Shown piece after piece: positions 49,325 through 58,797 of a DNA stretch of 64,000 nucleotides (positions are counted from its first letter, which is position 1; every line of letters starts with the position of its first letter). Below the pieces are notes generated by a model. It was not told the DNA's origin. It saw nothing but the letters and a program-made list of their open reading frames with translations, and ran no database searches. The position numbers and the translations under genes are program-made. Origin of the DNA: Agarilytica sp033852175 (GTDB taxonomy: Bacteria; Pseudomonadota; Gammaproteobacteria; Pseudomonadales; Cellvibrionaceae); the NCBI GenBank assembly GCA_033852175.1, contig JAWSUY010000006.1:151834-215833 (forward strand), given 5' to 3'.

Positions 49325-50908
49325 TTAAAAATCAAAATATATAAATGCCGCATCACCCGAAGGTTGTAGAAAGATGAAGGCACAAATAATAAATAAGACG
49401 ATGTTGGCGCGAAGAAAGAAGGGCAGGTCTTTAATAAACTCGCCATTCTTTGTGTAAGCTTGGAAGCCGTCGTGCATCAATAGAGGGAGTAAATATAAAC
49501 CCAGTGTTGACCATGCCCCAACGGTGAAATTGTTGAATTGAAAAATACCGATTAAATAATCTCCGGCGACTTCAATACTAGAGGAGCGAAACAGCAGCCA
49601 GGTGAGTACAACCAATACAAACATGAGTCCGGTGAGCCCCGCGTTCGCACAAGTCCGATTTATCCATGATATGCCATCGACAATACTGAGCTTTTTATCG
49701 ATATCCAGCAGTCGGTAAATAATCAGTACGGTTCCGTGCATCACGCCCCAGGCAATAAAGGTCCAATTGGCGCCGTGCCACAGCCCGCCCAGTAGCATGG
49801 TTAAAAACAGGTTGCGGTAGGTGATGAATTTACCTAAACGGCTGCCACCAAGGGGGATGTAAAGGTAATCTCTTAGCCAGCTGGAAAGGCTGATATGCCA
49901 GCGCTGCCAAAATTCGGAAGGTGTTCGGCTAAAATAAGGGACGTTAAAGTTGACCATTAAGTTAAAGCCCATCATCCGTGCTATGCCGCGCGCCATATCG
50001 GAATAACCGGAAAAGTCGCAATAAATCTGGAATGAGAATGCGAGGAGGGCGACGGTCAGTTCGCCACTGGACATGATCGAGGGGTCGTTAAAAGCGGGCT
50101 CAGCTAAGATGGATAAGTTGTCGGCAATGACGGCCTTTTTAAATAAGCCCCAAAGAAACAGGTAAGCGCCTTCTCGAATGAGCTTAGTGCTCATGATGCG
50201 TTTTTTGAAAAACTGTGGCAGTAAGGAGGCGCCGCGTTCAATTGGGCCAGCAACGAGCTGGGGGAAGAAGGCAACGTAGGCCGATACATCAATCAAACTG
50301 GCCGAGGGTTTGAGCTTTTTACGATACGCGTCGATGGTGTAGCTCATGGTCTGGAAGGTATAAAACGAAATCCCGACGGGAAGTACTATATCCAAGGTGA
50401 CTTGGTTGATGGTTATGCCCGCGAGGGTTCCGAGTTCACGTAGGCTGCCGGCAAAAAAGTTGAAGTACTTAAATACCGCTAGTAAGCCCAGGTTGACCAT
50501 TACGCTGATGGCGAGATAAATTTTGGTATTGAAGTGGAAGCGCTTGCGCTCCAGGTAGTGCACGGCCGGGAACAGCAGGGCCGCATAACCAAATACCATG
50601 TAGAGGAATTCTAGGTTGGCGGCAAGGTCTATCGATAGCACCCCAATGCTGGATAGCATTAAGAATGCAAAGGCTTTCAGGCGTTCTTTACCGTTGATGC
50701 GTTCGCCATTGGCGCCGATGGCAACAAGGTAGTCTGTTACCGTGGATACAATGATTAATATTAAGAATCGGTAATCCCAAGCGCCGTAAAAAATATAGCT
50801 GGCGACGAGGATCAGGATGTTTTGAGCCATTAACTTTTTACGCAGTAAAAAGTAAAGGCAGAAAAATACGGCGAAAAAGCCGAAAAATATTGGGGTATGA
50901 AAAAGCAT
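49325..50908 (-). CDS. MBOAT O-acyltransferase (AlgI-like)
   Basis: This 527-residue protein has about 10-12 membrane segments and starts MLFHTPIFFGFFAVFF at ATG 50908; its start overlaps the stop of the SGNH gene upstream by one base (TAATG on the minus strand). Family blocks are YFPQLVAGPIERG-like (FFPQLVAGPIERGASLLPQF), QIYCDFSGYSDMARGIARMM, FWQRWHISLSSWLRDYLYIP and LGGLWHGANWTFIAWG with the catalytic His. AlgI-type MBOATs move acetyl groups across the membrane onto exopolysaccharide with SGNH partners. Here it is flanked on both sides by SGNH genes. Confidence 0.93.
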   Translation of the reverse strand: MLFHTPIFFGFFAVFFCLYFLLRKKLMAQNILILVASYIFYGAWDYRFLILIIVSTVTDYLVAIGANGERINGKERLKAFAFLMLSSIGVLSIDLAANLEFLYMVFGYAALLFPAVHYLERKRFHFNTKIYLAISVMVNLGLLAVFKYFNFFAGSLRELGTLAGITINQVTLDIVLPVGISFYTFQTMSYTIDAYRKKLKPSASLIDVSAYVAFFPQLVAGPIERGASLLPQFFKKRIMSTKLIREGAYLFLWGLFKKAVIADNLSILAEPAFNDPSIMSSGELTVALLAFSFQIYCDFSGYSDMARGIARMMGFNLMVNFNVPYFSRTPSEFWQRWHISLSSWLRDYLYIPLGGSRLGKFITYRNLFLTMLLGGLWHGANWTFIAWGVMHGTVLIIYRLLDIDKKLSIVDGISWINRTCANAGLTGLMFVLVVLTWLLFRSSSIEVAGDYLIGIFQFNNFTVGAWSTLGLYLLPLLMHDGFQAYTKNGEFIKDLPFFLRANIVLFIICAFIFLQPSGDAAFIYFDF

Positions 50909-51666
50909 TATTGTATCTGTCTGCTGATTTCTTGGGTTAAGTGGTCGTAGGCTTCCGATGTCCAATGAAGGGCATCTACTGCGTATTCATCGCGCCAGCT
51001 ATTGGTTTCTGTGTTGAAAAAAACCTCAGCCATTTCAAATTCTTCGATGTTCTGTTCGTTGCCGGTGTTGCTGCTGCGAATAAGGCTGTTTAATTTTCGA
51101 ACTGACTCTTCGATGTTGTCGCCCCAAACGATGCTGCGCATTATATCTGGCTTTATTGGCGGCACAATATCGAGATAGAGAACTTTTGCCCCAGACTGAC
51201 GGAGTTGTTCAATTATACGTTGAATGTTGCCAAAAGCCCGTTTTTCAACGCGTTCTCGTTGCGCTTCTTTTAGCATGCTGGCTGTGGTGAGGTCATTTAC
51301 CCCTGTTTGTAAGATGAAGTATTGAGGATTGTATTGGCTAAGAATGTTATCTAGCCGACACAAAAGCCCGGTTGTAGTTTCGCCATCAACCCCTTCGTTG
51401 ATAACCATATTATTAGGGCGAAGCTGGGGCTTACCCCACGCTTTAATTCGTGAGTCGCCGATAAGGACGATATCACCAGGGCGGGTGTTGGCGGTTTGAG
51501 GGACTATGGTCATGGAACTGCAGCCTTTGAGCCTTGCTAGCTTGTTTGATTTGAACGTTTCATGTGTCCAGAAAACTGTTACGGAGGCGCATAGTAAGCC
51601 CAGTACGGCTAACCCTATGGTTAACTTAAGACAATTCTGTGTGGCTAGTCGCATCACCTGTTTCAT
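50908..51666 (-). CDS. membrane-anchored SGNH hydrolase-like protein
   Basis: This 252-residue protein has an N-terminal anchor (LTIGLAVLGLLCASVTVFW, about 15-33) and a GDSL-type domain: IVLIGDSRIKAWG near residue 66, INEGVDGETT, ILQTGVNDLTT and a C-terminal DALHWTSEAYDHLTQ with the Asp/His pair. All SGNH residues are visible, so it is probably active as an esterase or acetyl transferase/esterase in the periplasm. It is coupled to the MBOAT by a one-base overlap, consistent with an acetylation module for a surface polysaccharide. Confidence 0.85.
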   Translation of the reverse strand: MKQVMRLATQNCLKLTIGLAVLGLLCASVTVFWTHETFKSNKLARLKGCSSMTIVPQTANTRPGDIVLIGDSRIKAWGKPQLRPNNMVINEGVDGETTTGLLCRLDNILSQYNPQYFILQTGVNDLTTASMLKEAQRERVEKRAFGNIQRIIEQLRQSGAKVLYLDIVPPIKPDIMRSIVWGDNIEESVRKLNSLIRSSNTGNEQNIEEFEMAEVFFNTETNSWRDEYAVDALHWTSEAYDHLTQEISRQIQ

Positions 51667-52057
51667 TTGGGGGCAATTTGTTTCTGTGTATCGCTTGCGT
51701 GAATCAAAATATCAGGGGTATCCATCTTCGTATTTTGTATGGCTAAGTCAGTATGCAATTGTTTGATGGGCTTAAATGTGGTTTTTGCTGTGTTACATAC
51801 CGCTCGACTTTTTATATTCGTCTATATTTTAGTTGTATTTGCCGAGGCTAAAAACCTCTAAATGGTATATTGTATCGTCCAATTGCTATGGTGAACAGTT
51901 GAGAGGGCTTGTTTCGCCGAGTAAATATTCTATTGTGGGCGCGGACTATTTGTATTCCTGTCGCGCGCACATATTGTTATAGCGGGAGTTCATCGATGGG
52001 CTGGGGAGCACGAAATAGTGATGTAACCAGCTGTCGATCCGCAGAGAGATATGCAGT
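51667..52057. other. divergent intergenic region
   Basis: These 391 bases lie between the SGNH gene (-) and the polymerase gene (+), so promoters for both sides of the polysaccharide locus should be here. The stretch is AT-rich near 51780-51890. I see no repeat, RNA gene or recognisable operator. Confidence 0.5.
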
Positions 52058-53521
52058 ATGTTTGATCATATAAAAATAATTATTGCGATAAGTGGCTGTC
52101 ACTTTGTGGCGTATTATCTGCTCTCTATTCAAACACCGTACAAAAAGCAGTTAAAAGTATATTTTACGGCTTCCGTTAGTATTATTTGCGCGATTTTATT
52201 GATCAAAATCCCCCTCCTGAGTCTTATTGTGGTTGGGGGGCTGGTGAATTATTTCGGTTCTCGGATGACGCCATCCGAGAAGATCGCGTTGTACTTCGGT
52301 GTTCTTTTTTCGTTTACCCTAACAAAAGGATTCTTGTTTAGTGTTGGAGTGCCGATTGGCTATATCAATTACGTTCGGGTCTTAAATCTGGCTTTTCTTT
52401 TGCCTTTACTCTTAAAGGGGGATAGGCGCGGTCAACGTTTAAATGTTATCGATATTCTGGTGCTAACGTTTTTCTCCTGGCAGTTTATTATGCAGCTGAT
52501 AGGCTCAAAATTTACGATAGCCCTCAGGATTAATATTTGGATTGTTGCGGATTATGTGATCCCGTATTTTGCTATAAGATTCTTTCTAAAAGACTATTAT
52601 CTCACCTACGTGGCGATATTCTTTGCGCTTCTTTCGCAGGCATTTGTTGCCATTGGGGAAGGGATTATGACGTGGAAGATATACGTTCATATGGAACAGC
52701 TTTCTGGGTTTTACCCTCGGAGTCTGCCTGCGTATTATTTTAGGCACGGGTTTTTACGCATTGAAGCCTCGTATGGGAATAGTTTGATCGCGTCTTTGTT
52801 TGGGAATTTTACCTTCTTGTGTGCTTATATTTTCTACAAATTTGAAGGTTTTAAACTGACTGATACTTACCAGAAAAAGATTTCATTATTCTTCCTCTTG
52901 GCCGGTATTGGCGGGACTTTCTTTACTGGGTCACGGGCAGGAATGGCGGGTTTGATATTCATTATTGCTGTGTATCATGCTGTTGTGTGGGGGTTAAACA
53001 AGAAAAAAGACCCTATGTTCAAGCTGATTATGGGACTTGTTTTTGTCGTCATTGTTGCGCTTCAATATGGGCAAGATTTCATGAAAGAAGAGTTCGGCTA
53101 TCGTTATTTGCTGGTTGATGTGTCGAGTGACGTGATTATGTCAAATTGGTTTACGGGGAATTTTCATGTCCTTCAAGACCCGAGAATGCAGGTTCTGATG
53201 CAGGGTGAGGGCATTATCGACCTTGTGAATACGTATGTTTATATAGCGCTCTATTACGGCCTAACGGGATTGGCGATGTTATTGATGGCGATTTTTGTGG
53301 GGGCATCGAAAATATATAAAGTCCTCAAGAGCGGAGAGGGCGGTCGTTATGTTTTGGGAGTGTTTTGCTTTTGCTGCTTTATTATTCTTATCTTCAATAT
53401 TGCGTCGACCAGTCCAATCGGTCTGATCTATTTTTGGATATGGTTTTTGCTCGCTATCTGTTCGAACATTGTTTTTTCGTATGCTAATGAAAACCGCAAA
53501 ACAACCTCTCTTATGGGCTAA
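52058..53521 (+). CDS. O-antigen polymerase/ligase-like membrane protein (Wzy/WaaL type)
   Basis: This 487-residue polytopic protein has about 12 hydrophobic segments and a large extracytoplasmic loop in the C-terminal half (about 330-385). The segment GGTFFTGSRAGMAGLIFIIA near 288-307 matches the conserved GSR(A/T)G block of Wzy/WaaL/O-antigen-ligase superfamily proteins. The topology and neighbours (glycosyltransferases, MBOAT) suggest it polymerises repeat units of the surface polysaccharide. It is the only + strand gene of the cluster. The ATG at 52058 follows GAGAGATATGCAGT. Confidence 0.8.
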   Translation: MFDHIKIIIAISGCHFVAYYLLSIQTPYKKQLKVYFTASVSIICAILLIKIPLLSLIVVGGLVNYFGSRMTPSEKIALYFGVLFSFTLTKGFLFSVGVPIGYINYVRVLNLAFLLPLLLKGDRRGQRLNVIDILVLTFFSWQFIMQLIGSKFTIALRINIWIVADYVIPYFAIRFFLKDYYLTYVAIFFALLSQAFVAIGEGIMTWKIYVHMEQLSGFYPRSLPAYYFRHGFLRIEASYGNSLIASLFGNFTFLCAYIFYKFEGFKLTDTYQKKISLFFLLAGIGGTFFTGSRAGMAGLIFIIAVYHAVVWGLNKKKDPMFKLIMGLVFVVIVALQYGQDFMKEEFGYRYLLVDVSSDVIMSNWFTGNFHVLQDPRMQVLMQGEGIIDLVNTYVYIALYYGLTGLAMLLMAIFVGASKIYKVLKSGEGGRYVLGVFCFCCFIILIFNIASTSPIGLIYFWIWFLLAICSNIVFSYANENRKTTSLMG

Positions 53522-53565
53522 TAAAGACAAACCCGTACAGGCTTCTGTGCAGGCAGCCCTTCAAA

Positions 53566-53588
53566 AACGGCATTGCTAGCCGGCCGTT
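53566..53588 (-). terminator. intrinsic terminator for the glycosyltransferase gene
   Basis: AACGGC (53566-53571) pairs with GCCGTT (53583-53588). On the minus strand the stem is followed by TTTTTG. It includes the stop codon of the gene ending at 53587. The gap 53522-53565 also contains a weak hairpin GTACAG/CTGTGC for the convergent polymerase gene. Confidence 0.55.
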
Positions 53589-54855
53589 AGTTTAAAAAAA
53601 TCTGTTGCCACTTATGGCGTTTTTCAAGCCAAATTTCTTGTGTGTTTTCTTTCGCGAATTGAACGCCGCTTTTGATCATTTCTTCCTGAGTGTTCAGATC
53701 CTTTTTCAGTTTGATGATGCAGTCAGCCATTTCGTCGATAGATAACCAAGGTACAGTTTTTACTGCACCTGTTTTTTCGAGATCTTTATAATAATAGGTG
53801 TCGTATGCAATGATGGGTAGGCCGCATGCCATAGAGTCAAAAACACTTCTGGGTGTATCTTCTCGCCAGGGCGCTGCCAGTAAAAAGTCGTAGGTGGACA
53901 GTTCTGAAAACAGTTTCTTGCCGTATTCAATAGCGTTTACAAACTTCACAAGGCCGGTCAGTTTTTGCTCTTGAATGAGTGACGCTAGTTCGGGTATTTG
54001 CTCGCCAGCACCAATAATTGTGAGTGATACGTTGGTATCCGTATCGATCAGCATTTCATTAGCGCGTTGGGTCGCGAGAATCATATCTCGAATACCTTTG
54101 TATTCAACGATGCGACCAAAGTAGACCAATTTTATTTTTTTAGCACCTGACTCGACTAACGATAATTTTTGGCTTAATTCATGCTCGTCCAGAACGAAGG
54201 AAAGGTCATGTGCGGTGTCGTAGAAATTTTTAACATAATCCCGGCCCTTGCCATAGTCATCGGCCATTGATTGACCTTTTAAAAGCAGCAGGCTGCAATA
54301 TTTGGAGGCGAAGAGCATTTGTAAATGTATGTAACGGTCATAGATGTATTTCCTAAGTAAATAACTCTTTTTAGTGACCTTTTTTTGTGCGTATAGCATG
54401 TCCACAGATGCGCGCTGGTCGATGTCCTTAACAAATATGCTTTTCTTTTTTTGGAGCACGGCGCTGATGAGGGCAATGATTTCAAATGGTTTAAAGATGT
54501 CATCACTGGGGCCGGAATGAACAACTTTGGCTGTTTTTACGGCTTTCCAAATTGTGGGAATAATTTTAAAGGGAAGTAAGAGTGGGTAAGCGTATCTACC
54601 GGTATCTATTGAAAATGCAGCAATATGATCAATACACTCTTTCTCACAATTGATGGTCGAAAGATGGTCTTTACATTGCTCGTATGATGCATCGGACATG
54701 ACGGGGGAGATGATGATTAATTTTTCGCCCCACACTCTCGTCATAGGCGATAAACTCTGTAAGTGTTTGGTAAACGCGCTTTCACAGGCAATTGTATTGT
54801 CGTCTATGCGGTAAAAGACGACAGGCAGTACCATTAGGTAATTCACAAAAATCAT
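53587..54855 (-). CDS. glycosyltransferase, GT4/GT1-like
   Basis: This 422-residue cytoplasmic glycosyltransferase has a GT-B fold. The C-terminal Rossmann half shows KLVYFGRIVEYKGIRDMILA, SLTIIGAGEQIPELASLI, DFLLAAPWREDTPRSVFDSM and ACGLPIIAYDTYYYKDLEKT, the last being the usual nucleotide-sugar site with E replaced in the EX7E motif region (D...F instead of E..P). The N-terminal half is diverged. It likely adds a sugar to a surface polysaccharide repeat unit. The start is the first ATG (54855), with AAGGAC touching it, so a downstream start is possible. Confidence 0.82.
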   Translation of the reverse strand: MIFVNYLMVLPVVFYRIDDNTIACESAFTKHLQSLSPMTRVWGEKLIIISPVMSDASYEQCKDHLSTINCEKECIDHIAAFSIDTGRYAYPLLLPFKIIPTIWKAVKTAKVVHSGPSDDIFKPFEIIALISAVLQKKKSIFVKDIDQRASVDMLYAQKKVTKKSYLLRKYIYDRYIHLQMLFASKYCSLLLLKGQSMADDYGKGRDYVKNFYDTAHDLSFVLDEHELSQKLSLVESGAKKIKLVYFGRIVEYKGIRDMILATQRANEMLIDTDTNVSLTIIGAGEQIPELASLIQEQKLTGLVKFVNAIEYGKKLFSELSTYDFLLAAPWREDTPRSVFDSMACGLPIIAYDTYYYKDLEKTGAVKTVPWLSIDEMADCIIKLKKDLNTQEEMIKSGVQFAKENTQEIWLEKRHKWQQIFLN

Positions 54856-54939
54856 GTCCTTAATTTATCGATTGAAAGGTTAAGTCGCGTTTTGTCTTCG
54901 GTTTTCTTAAGTCTATATTACGGTAATAGGTATTTGGTA

Positions 54940-55908
54940 TTACCACTTAAAGTACGATGAGACGGATTGCCAGGCTAGTTTTTGCAAAATTCTGGTCTCA
55001 TCCTCAAGGGGGATCTTTTTAAATGTGCCTCCCCAGAGGTTTTTGGGTCTGTTGGTGGCCCCTTCAGGGCTTTCTTTGAATATTGTTGCGTAGAATACCA
55101 GCGCGATGAAATAGTTACCCGTTTCATTTAGGTGTATATCATCTTTAAATAATTCCCTTATGGAGCCGATTCCTGGCACTTGCTTATTATTGATTGCTTT
55201 GGATAGGTAGAGTAGCGATTGTCCTGCGGGAATCAAGACCATAGGATTGTGATTCCCTTGGGTCTTTTCATTCACATAGCGGGCGATATCTTGCCATTTG
55301 GATAGGTCAATTTTTATTCTTTCGTCCCAAGGAGTGTCGTCTCCCTTGTCGTACGGGCACCCAGTTGGCGTGCCACTATTGATGCAGTGCCATGTTTCAA
55401 GCAGATAACTTGATCTGCCATTGCTTTCCGTGTTACTCGGCCCAGGTCCTGCTGGTTGCATGAATAGCTCGTGATATTTGTGTGCGTATTTATTGGAGCT
55501 GCTCCATTTAATATGGTTGTCTAGGGGAATCGCTTCTGTAATGACGAGAGTGTTGAATTGATTGCTGGCGAGTACTTTGCGGCTATTTAGGTGAAAGCCG
55601 TTATCTGAGGGCTTAACCGAGTGGGCATTGTTCCAATTATATTTTAGTGGCGAGCCATTAATGATTTGAGCGTTGTAGTCGTATTGGCTCTTGCCTAAGC
55701 TCTTTGCGATAGTGCTCAGCATACTTGGCATATCCCAATTGATTAGACTGTGTCCAATGAAAAACACTTTTCGTGGCGAGGTGTTTTGTTGGGTGTTTTC
55801 TGTTTGTAGCTGGCGCTCTGCTTGCAACCCTGATGAGATGGCGTAAAAAAACAAAAATGCTAGTAGTCTGCGAATACGGAGGTACATTTTTTTGGTGAAC
55901 CTTCTCAT
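54940..55908 (-). CDS. secreted SGNH-like protein with a GHSL block
   Basis: This 322-residue protein has an N-terminal signal peptide (IRRLLAFLFFYAISSGLQA, about 11-29). The SGNH block I is KVFFIGHSLINWDMP, where the usual Asp of GDSL is His but the nucleophile Ser is kept. A C-terminal DDIHLNETGNYFIALVFYA supplies the Asp/His pair. The Asn/Gly of block III are not obvious. AGAAGG lies 12 bases before an in-frame ATG at 55887, an alternative start. Its place between glycosyltransferases suggests a deacetylase or acetyl esterase of the polysaccharide, a tentative inference. Confidence 0.7.
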   Translation of the reverse strand: MRRFTKKMYLRIRRLLAFLFFYAISSGLQAERQLQTENTQQNTSPRKVFFIGHSLINWDMPSMLSTIAKSLGKSQYDYNAQIINGSPLKYNWNNAHSVKPSDNGFHLNSRKVLASNQFNTLVITEAIPLDNHIKWSSSNKYAHKYHELFMQPAGPGPSNTESNGRSSYLLETWHCINSGTPTGCPYDKGDDTPWDERIKIDLSKWQDIARYVNEKTQGNHNPMVLIPAGQSLLYLSKAINNKQVPGIGSIRELFKDDIHLNETGNYFIALVFYATIFKESPEGATNRPKNLWGGTFKKIPLEDETRILQKLAWQSVSSYFKW

Positions 55909-56065
55909 CAGGTTGTTGGCATGTAAAACATGACGTTGATACTACATTGTGTAGAAAATAGAGTGATATGGGGCAATGACCGATTCAATCGTTACTCGTA
56001 TTTCCCTGGGCATGGCGCCACTTTGTTTGTATTACTTAATATACCTTGCCGTACATCATTATTCG

Positions 56066-57268
56066 CTACTCGGTGTTTTTTGATATGTGGCCGAGCAGTT
56101 TCTTGGCTTCAGTTAGGCTGCTGTGTTCGGCCATTACCTTTTTGAAGCCTTCGTTTCCAAGCGCGTCCAGCCTATAGGTTGATGTCTGTGTAATGGTTTT
56201 AATCGCGTTGGCGAGTTGCTCAACATTACCTGCGGGAACTAGCCAACCGGATTTCTCATCCACTAATTCAGGGATTCCTGCAATATAAGTACTTAGCACC
56301 GGTTTTGACCGTGCGTAACTCTCCATGATAACGACTGGCAAGCCTTCGGCAAAACTGGGCAAGAGGAGTGCGCTAGATTGATCTAAGGTCTCGATAATTT
56401 GTTGGGTCGATTGCCATCCAAGCAAATTTACATCTTCACTTAAGTCTGCTTCTGCAATAAATTCCTCAATCTTTGGCCTAAGCTCACCATCGCCAATGAT
56501 GTTGAGCTTAATCGTTGTGCCGTTTTGTTTGAGTTGTTTAGCCGCTTGCAGCAATAACATTTGGCCCTTTTGTTCGCAGAGTCGTCCAATTGTTACAAAT
56601 GAATTCGACGTGCGAATAGTTGTTCGTGGCGATTCAGTGAGTTCGTCGTCGATAGTGCAGTGAACTTCTTTGATTTTGTCCCAGTTCTGGAAGCTGGACC
56701 AGCGAAAGAGCTGGCTTCGGCAGTAGGAGGTAATTGCGACAACAAAATCAGCATGAAGGATCTTATTGCTTAAGGAAATTTGAATGGATTTATCAAACTC
56801 TTCTGGGCCGTGAACGGTAAAGCTATATTTGGGACCACCGAGTATGCGGCAGAGCATAACGACACTGGTTGAATTGGTGCCAAAGTGTGCGTGAACATGC
56901 TGAACGGCTTCTTTTTTACAAATATTGAGCAGTGTGCAGGCTTCAAGTAAATAGATAAGGTTGGGAATAAAACGGCAGTTGTCATAAAAGCCAAGGCTCA
57001 TCGCGTGAGAGAAACCCTTGAAAAATTTTAGCGGTGACAGTAGCAGCATAGCGAGGCCACTAGTAATCAATCGGCTTTTGTTTTCTGATGCAATACACTG
57101 CGTTTTTTCGAGCTCTTTTAAGTCCGTTGGATCAATTAATTCATCCGGGTTGTTTCGTGCAGCAACGCGCGTCACACTCGCCCCTAAGGTTTCAAGCGCT
57201 AGGATTTCCCGCCGAATAAAAGTGTGACTTACTTTTGGGTATTGGTTAACAAAATAGCAAATGTTCAA
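56066..57268 (-). CDS. glycosyltransferase family 4
   Basis: This 400-residue GT-B enzyme starts at TTG 57268, with AGGATAA nine bases upstream. It begins NICYFVNQYPKVSHTFIRRE and has HVHAHFGTNSTSVVMLCRIL, SFTVHGPEEFD, FVTIGRLCEQKGQMLLLQAA, LNIIGDGELRPKIEEFI and the EX7E-type acceptor/nucleotide-sugar block LLPSFAEGLPVVIMESYA. These are typical of GT4 enzymes such as colanic acid or amylovoran transferases. It should build the surface polysaccharide from cytoplasmic nucleotide sugars. It runs with the GT2 gene 73 bases upstream on the same strand. Confidence 0.9.
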   Translation of the reverse strand: MNICYFVNQYPKVSHTFIRREILALETLGASVTRVAARNNPDELIDPTDLKELEKTQCIASENKSRLITSGLAMLLLSPLKFFKGFSHAMSLGFYDNCRFIPNLIYLLEACTLLNICKKEAVQHVHAHFGTNSTSVVMLCRILGGPKYSFTVHGPEEFDKSIQISLSNKILHADFVVAITSYCRSQLFRWSSFQNWDKIKEVHCTIDDELTESPRTTIRTSNSFVTIGRLCEQKGQMLLLQAAKQLKQNGTTIKLNIIGDGELRPKIEEFIAEADLSEDVNLLGWQSTQQIIETLDQSSALLLPSFAEGLPVVIMESYARSKPVLSTYIAGIPELVDEKSGWLVPAGNVEQLANAIKTITQTSTYRLDALGNEGFKKVMAEHSSLTEAKKLLGHISKNTE

Positions 57269-57341
57269 TCGTGTTTATCCTGTTTTGTCAGCGTAAGCTG
57301 CCATAGGTGATGATGTTTAACGTATTCAACAGTGAATCTAA

Positions 57342-58352
57342 TTATTTATATTCGATGAGCGTATGACGTTCTTTGCTGAATAATTTTTTCCAGTATTCGT
57401 AAAACCCCAATAATTCCGGGAACTTGGCAATGTAGACTAGCGTACTGTAGCTTGCGGAAACTTTAAATGAATTGCCTTCTCGCAGTTTTTTTACGGTGGT
57501 TTTGAGTAGCATTACTGAAAATAGGGCTAAAAATAGTAAGCAGGCCATCGGCGCAAAAAATGCACTAACTGTCGTAAATAATGGTGCAGCTGCTCCCCAA
57601 AAGGCAATGCTAAATATTTTACGACGAAAGTGTTGCGCGCCGGTATGGCCGTGAATATGGTACAAATTTGCGTAGGCGTGACCGCCGCGTTTGGTGCGTA
57701 TATACCATTGATAAAAACGGTCAATATTGGCGTCGTGCATGCTCATGGGAGCGTCAACTCTGTAAACAAGGAGTCCTTGTTTTCTAGCACGAATGCAGAG
57801 ATCGAAATCTTCGCCAGCGATTAGCGTTTCGTTAAAACCGTTGAGCTGTTTGAAGGTTTCCACTTCTATTAGCATGTCGCCAGGTACGCCCAGCGCTTCG
57901 CCAATGGGTGAGTCCCATTCCATATCCATTAGCGTGTTATAGATCGATGCGTCAGGGTATCTTTCTGCTCGACGACCGCTGACGATCGTGATGTTTTGTT
58001 GCTGGTTTAACTTTTCTATCCCGGACTCTATCCACCCAGCTAGAACTTCACAGTCACCATCCAAAAATTGGATCATCTCAAGTTGAGGTGTGTGCTCAAG
58101 TAATCTCTCTGCTCCAGCGTTGCGAGCTCGAGCAGCCGTAAATGGAATGCTGAGATCCAGTTCGACGGTTTGTATGCCGAGTGATTGTGCAAAGGCAACG
58201 CTATCGTCACTTGACCCAGAATCAACATACACAATGGGTGAATTGCCGTAGTTTTTTTGTATGGCTTTCAAGGCGACTTTTAGTCGGTCGCCTTCGTTCC
58301 GACCAATTGCGACAAAGCCCACGTTGTTCAGTTGAATAGAGTGGTTTTCCAT
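57342..58352 (-). CDS. glycosyltransferase family 2, membrane-associated
   Basis: This 336-residue protein begins with a GT-A domain: VGFVAIGRNEGDRLKVALKA, VYVDSGSSDDSVAFA, then QFLDGDCEVLAGWIE with the metal-binding DGD, and GEDFDLCIRARKQG near residue 180, the acceptor-side ED motif. Two hydrophobic segments follow (about 246-292), so it is anchored in the inner membrane with the catalytic domain in the cytoplasm. It is the first gene of the glycosyltransferase run read from the right. The substrate is unknown. Confidence 0.9.
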   Translation of the reverse strand: MENHSIQLNNVGFVAIGRNEGDRLKVALKAIQKNYGNSPIVYVDSGSSDDSVAFAQSLGIQTVELDLSIPFTAARARNAGAERLLEHTPQLEMIQFLDGDCEVLAGWIESGIEKLNQQQNITIVSGRRAERYPDASIYNTLMDMEWDSPIGEALGVPGDMLIEVETFKQLNGFNETLIAGEDFDLCIRARKQGLLVYRVDAPMSMHDANIDRFYQWYIRTKRGGHAYANLYHIHGHTGAQHFRRKIFSIAFWGAAAPLFTTVSAFFAPMACLLFLALFSVMLLKTTVKKLREGNSFKVSASYSTLVYIAKFPELLGFYEYWKKLFSKERHTLIEYK

Positions 58353-58797
58353 AAGAGCAAAAACTCGCTAATTTGGTTAAATTATATAAAAGTGGGGGTC
58401 TTCAAAGAATTTGATGCGCAGCGCATGAGGCTAGAGCAGGGCGTATGGTGGCACTTTGCTAGCGTCTTCGCTAGTTAAAATATACGTTAATGATAATTCA
58501 GCTGGAGATATCAGCCGGATTTCTTTTCGCTCTCTGTTTATTTGTTTGGCTTGCCGGATATAACGTTCTCGTCTTTTAAATCCCGTTTTTAGATCGTTAT
58601 TGTCGCGGCGCTCTTCTTTATTGTCGTGTCGATCCCCTTTACATTCCTTCTTTATTCAATTTCTGTTTTTGTCTCATTCCCTGTTACGGCAATGGCTTCA
58701 GGCGGATTTCTAATCTGGCGCACAAATTGCTTCTATTTGTCTTCATGTTATTTGGCTGTTTAAAAAAAATCTAATAGAACTTATGGGAATATCAAGA
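58353..58797. other. divergent intergenic region before the TSP3 giant gene
   Basis: These 445 bases separate the GT2 gene (-) from the giant secreted protein gene (+). A small perfect hairpin CTAGCG-TCTT-CGCTAG lies at 58459-58474. Promoters for both sides should be here, but I recognise no specific operator. No coding frame is supported. Confidence 0.5.
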
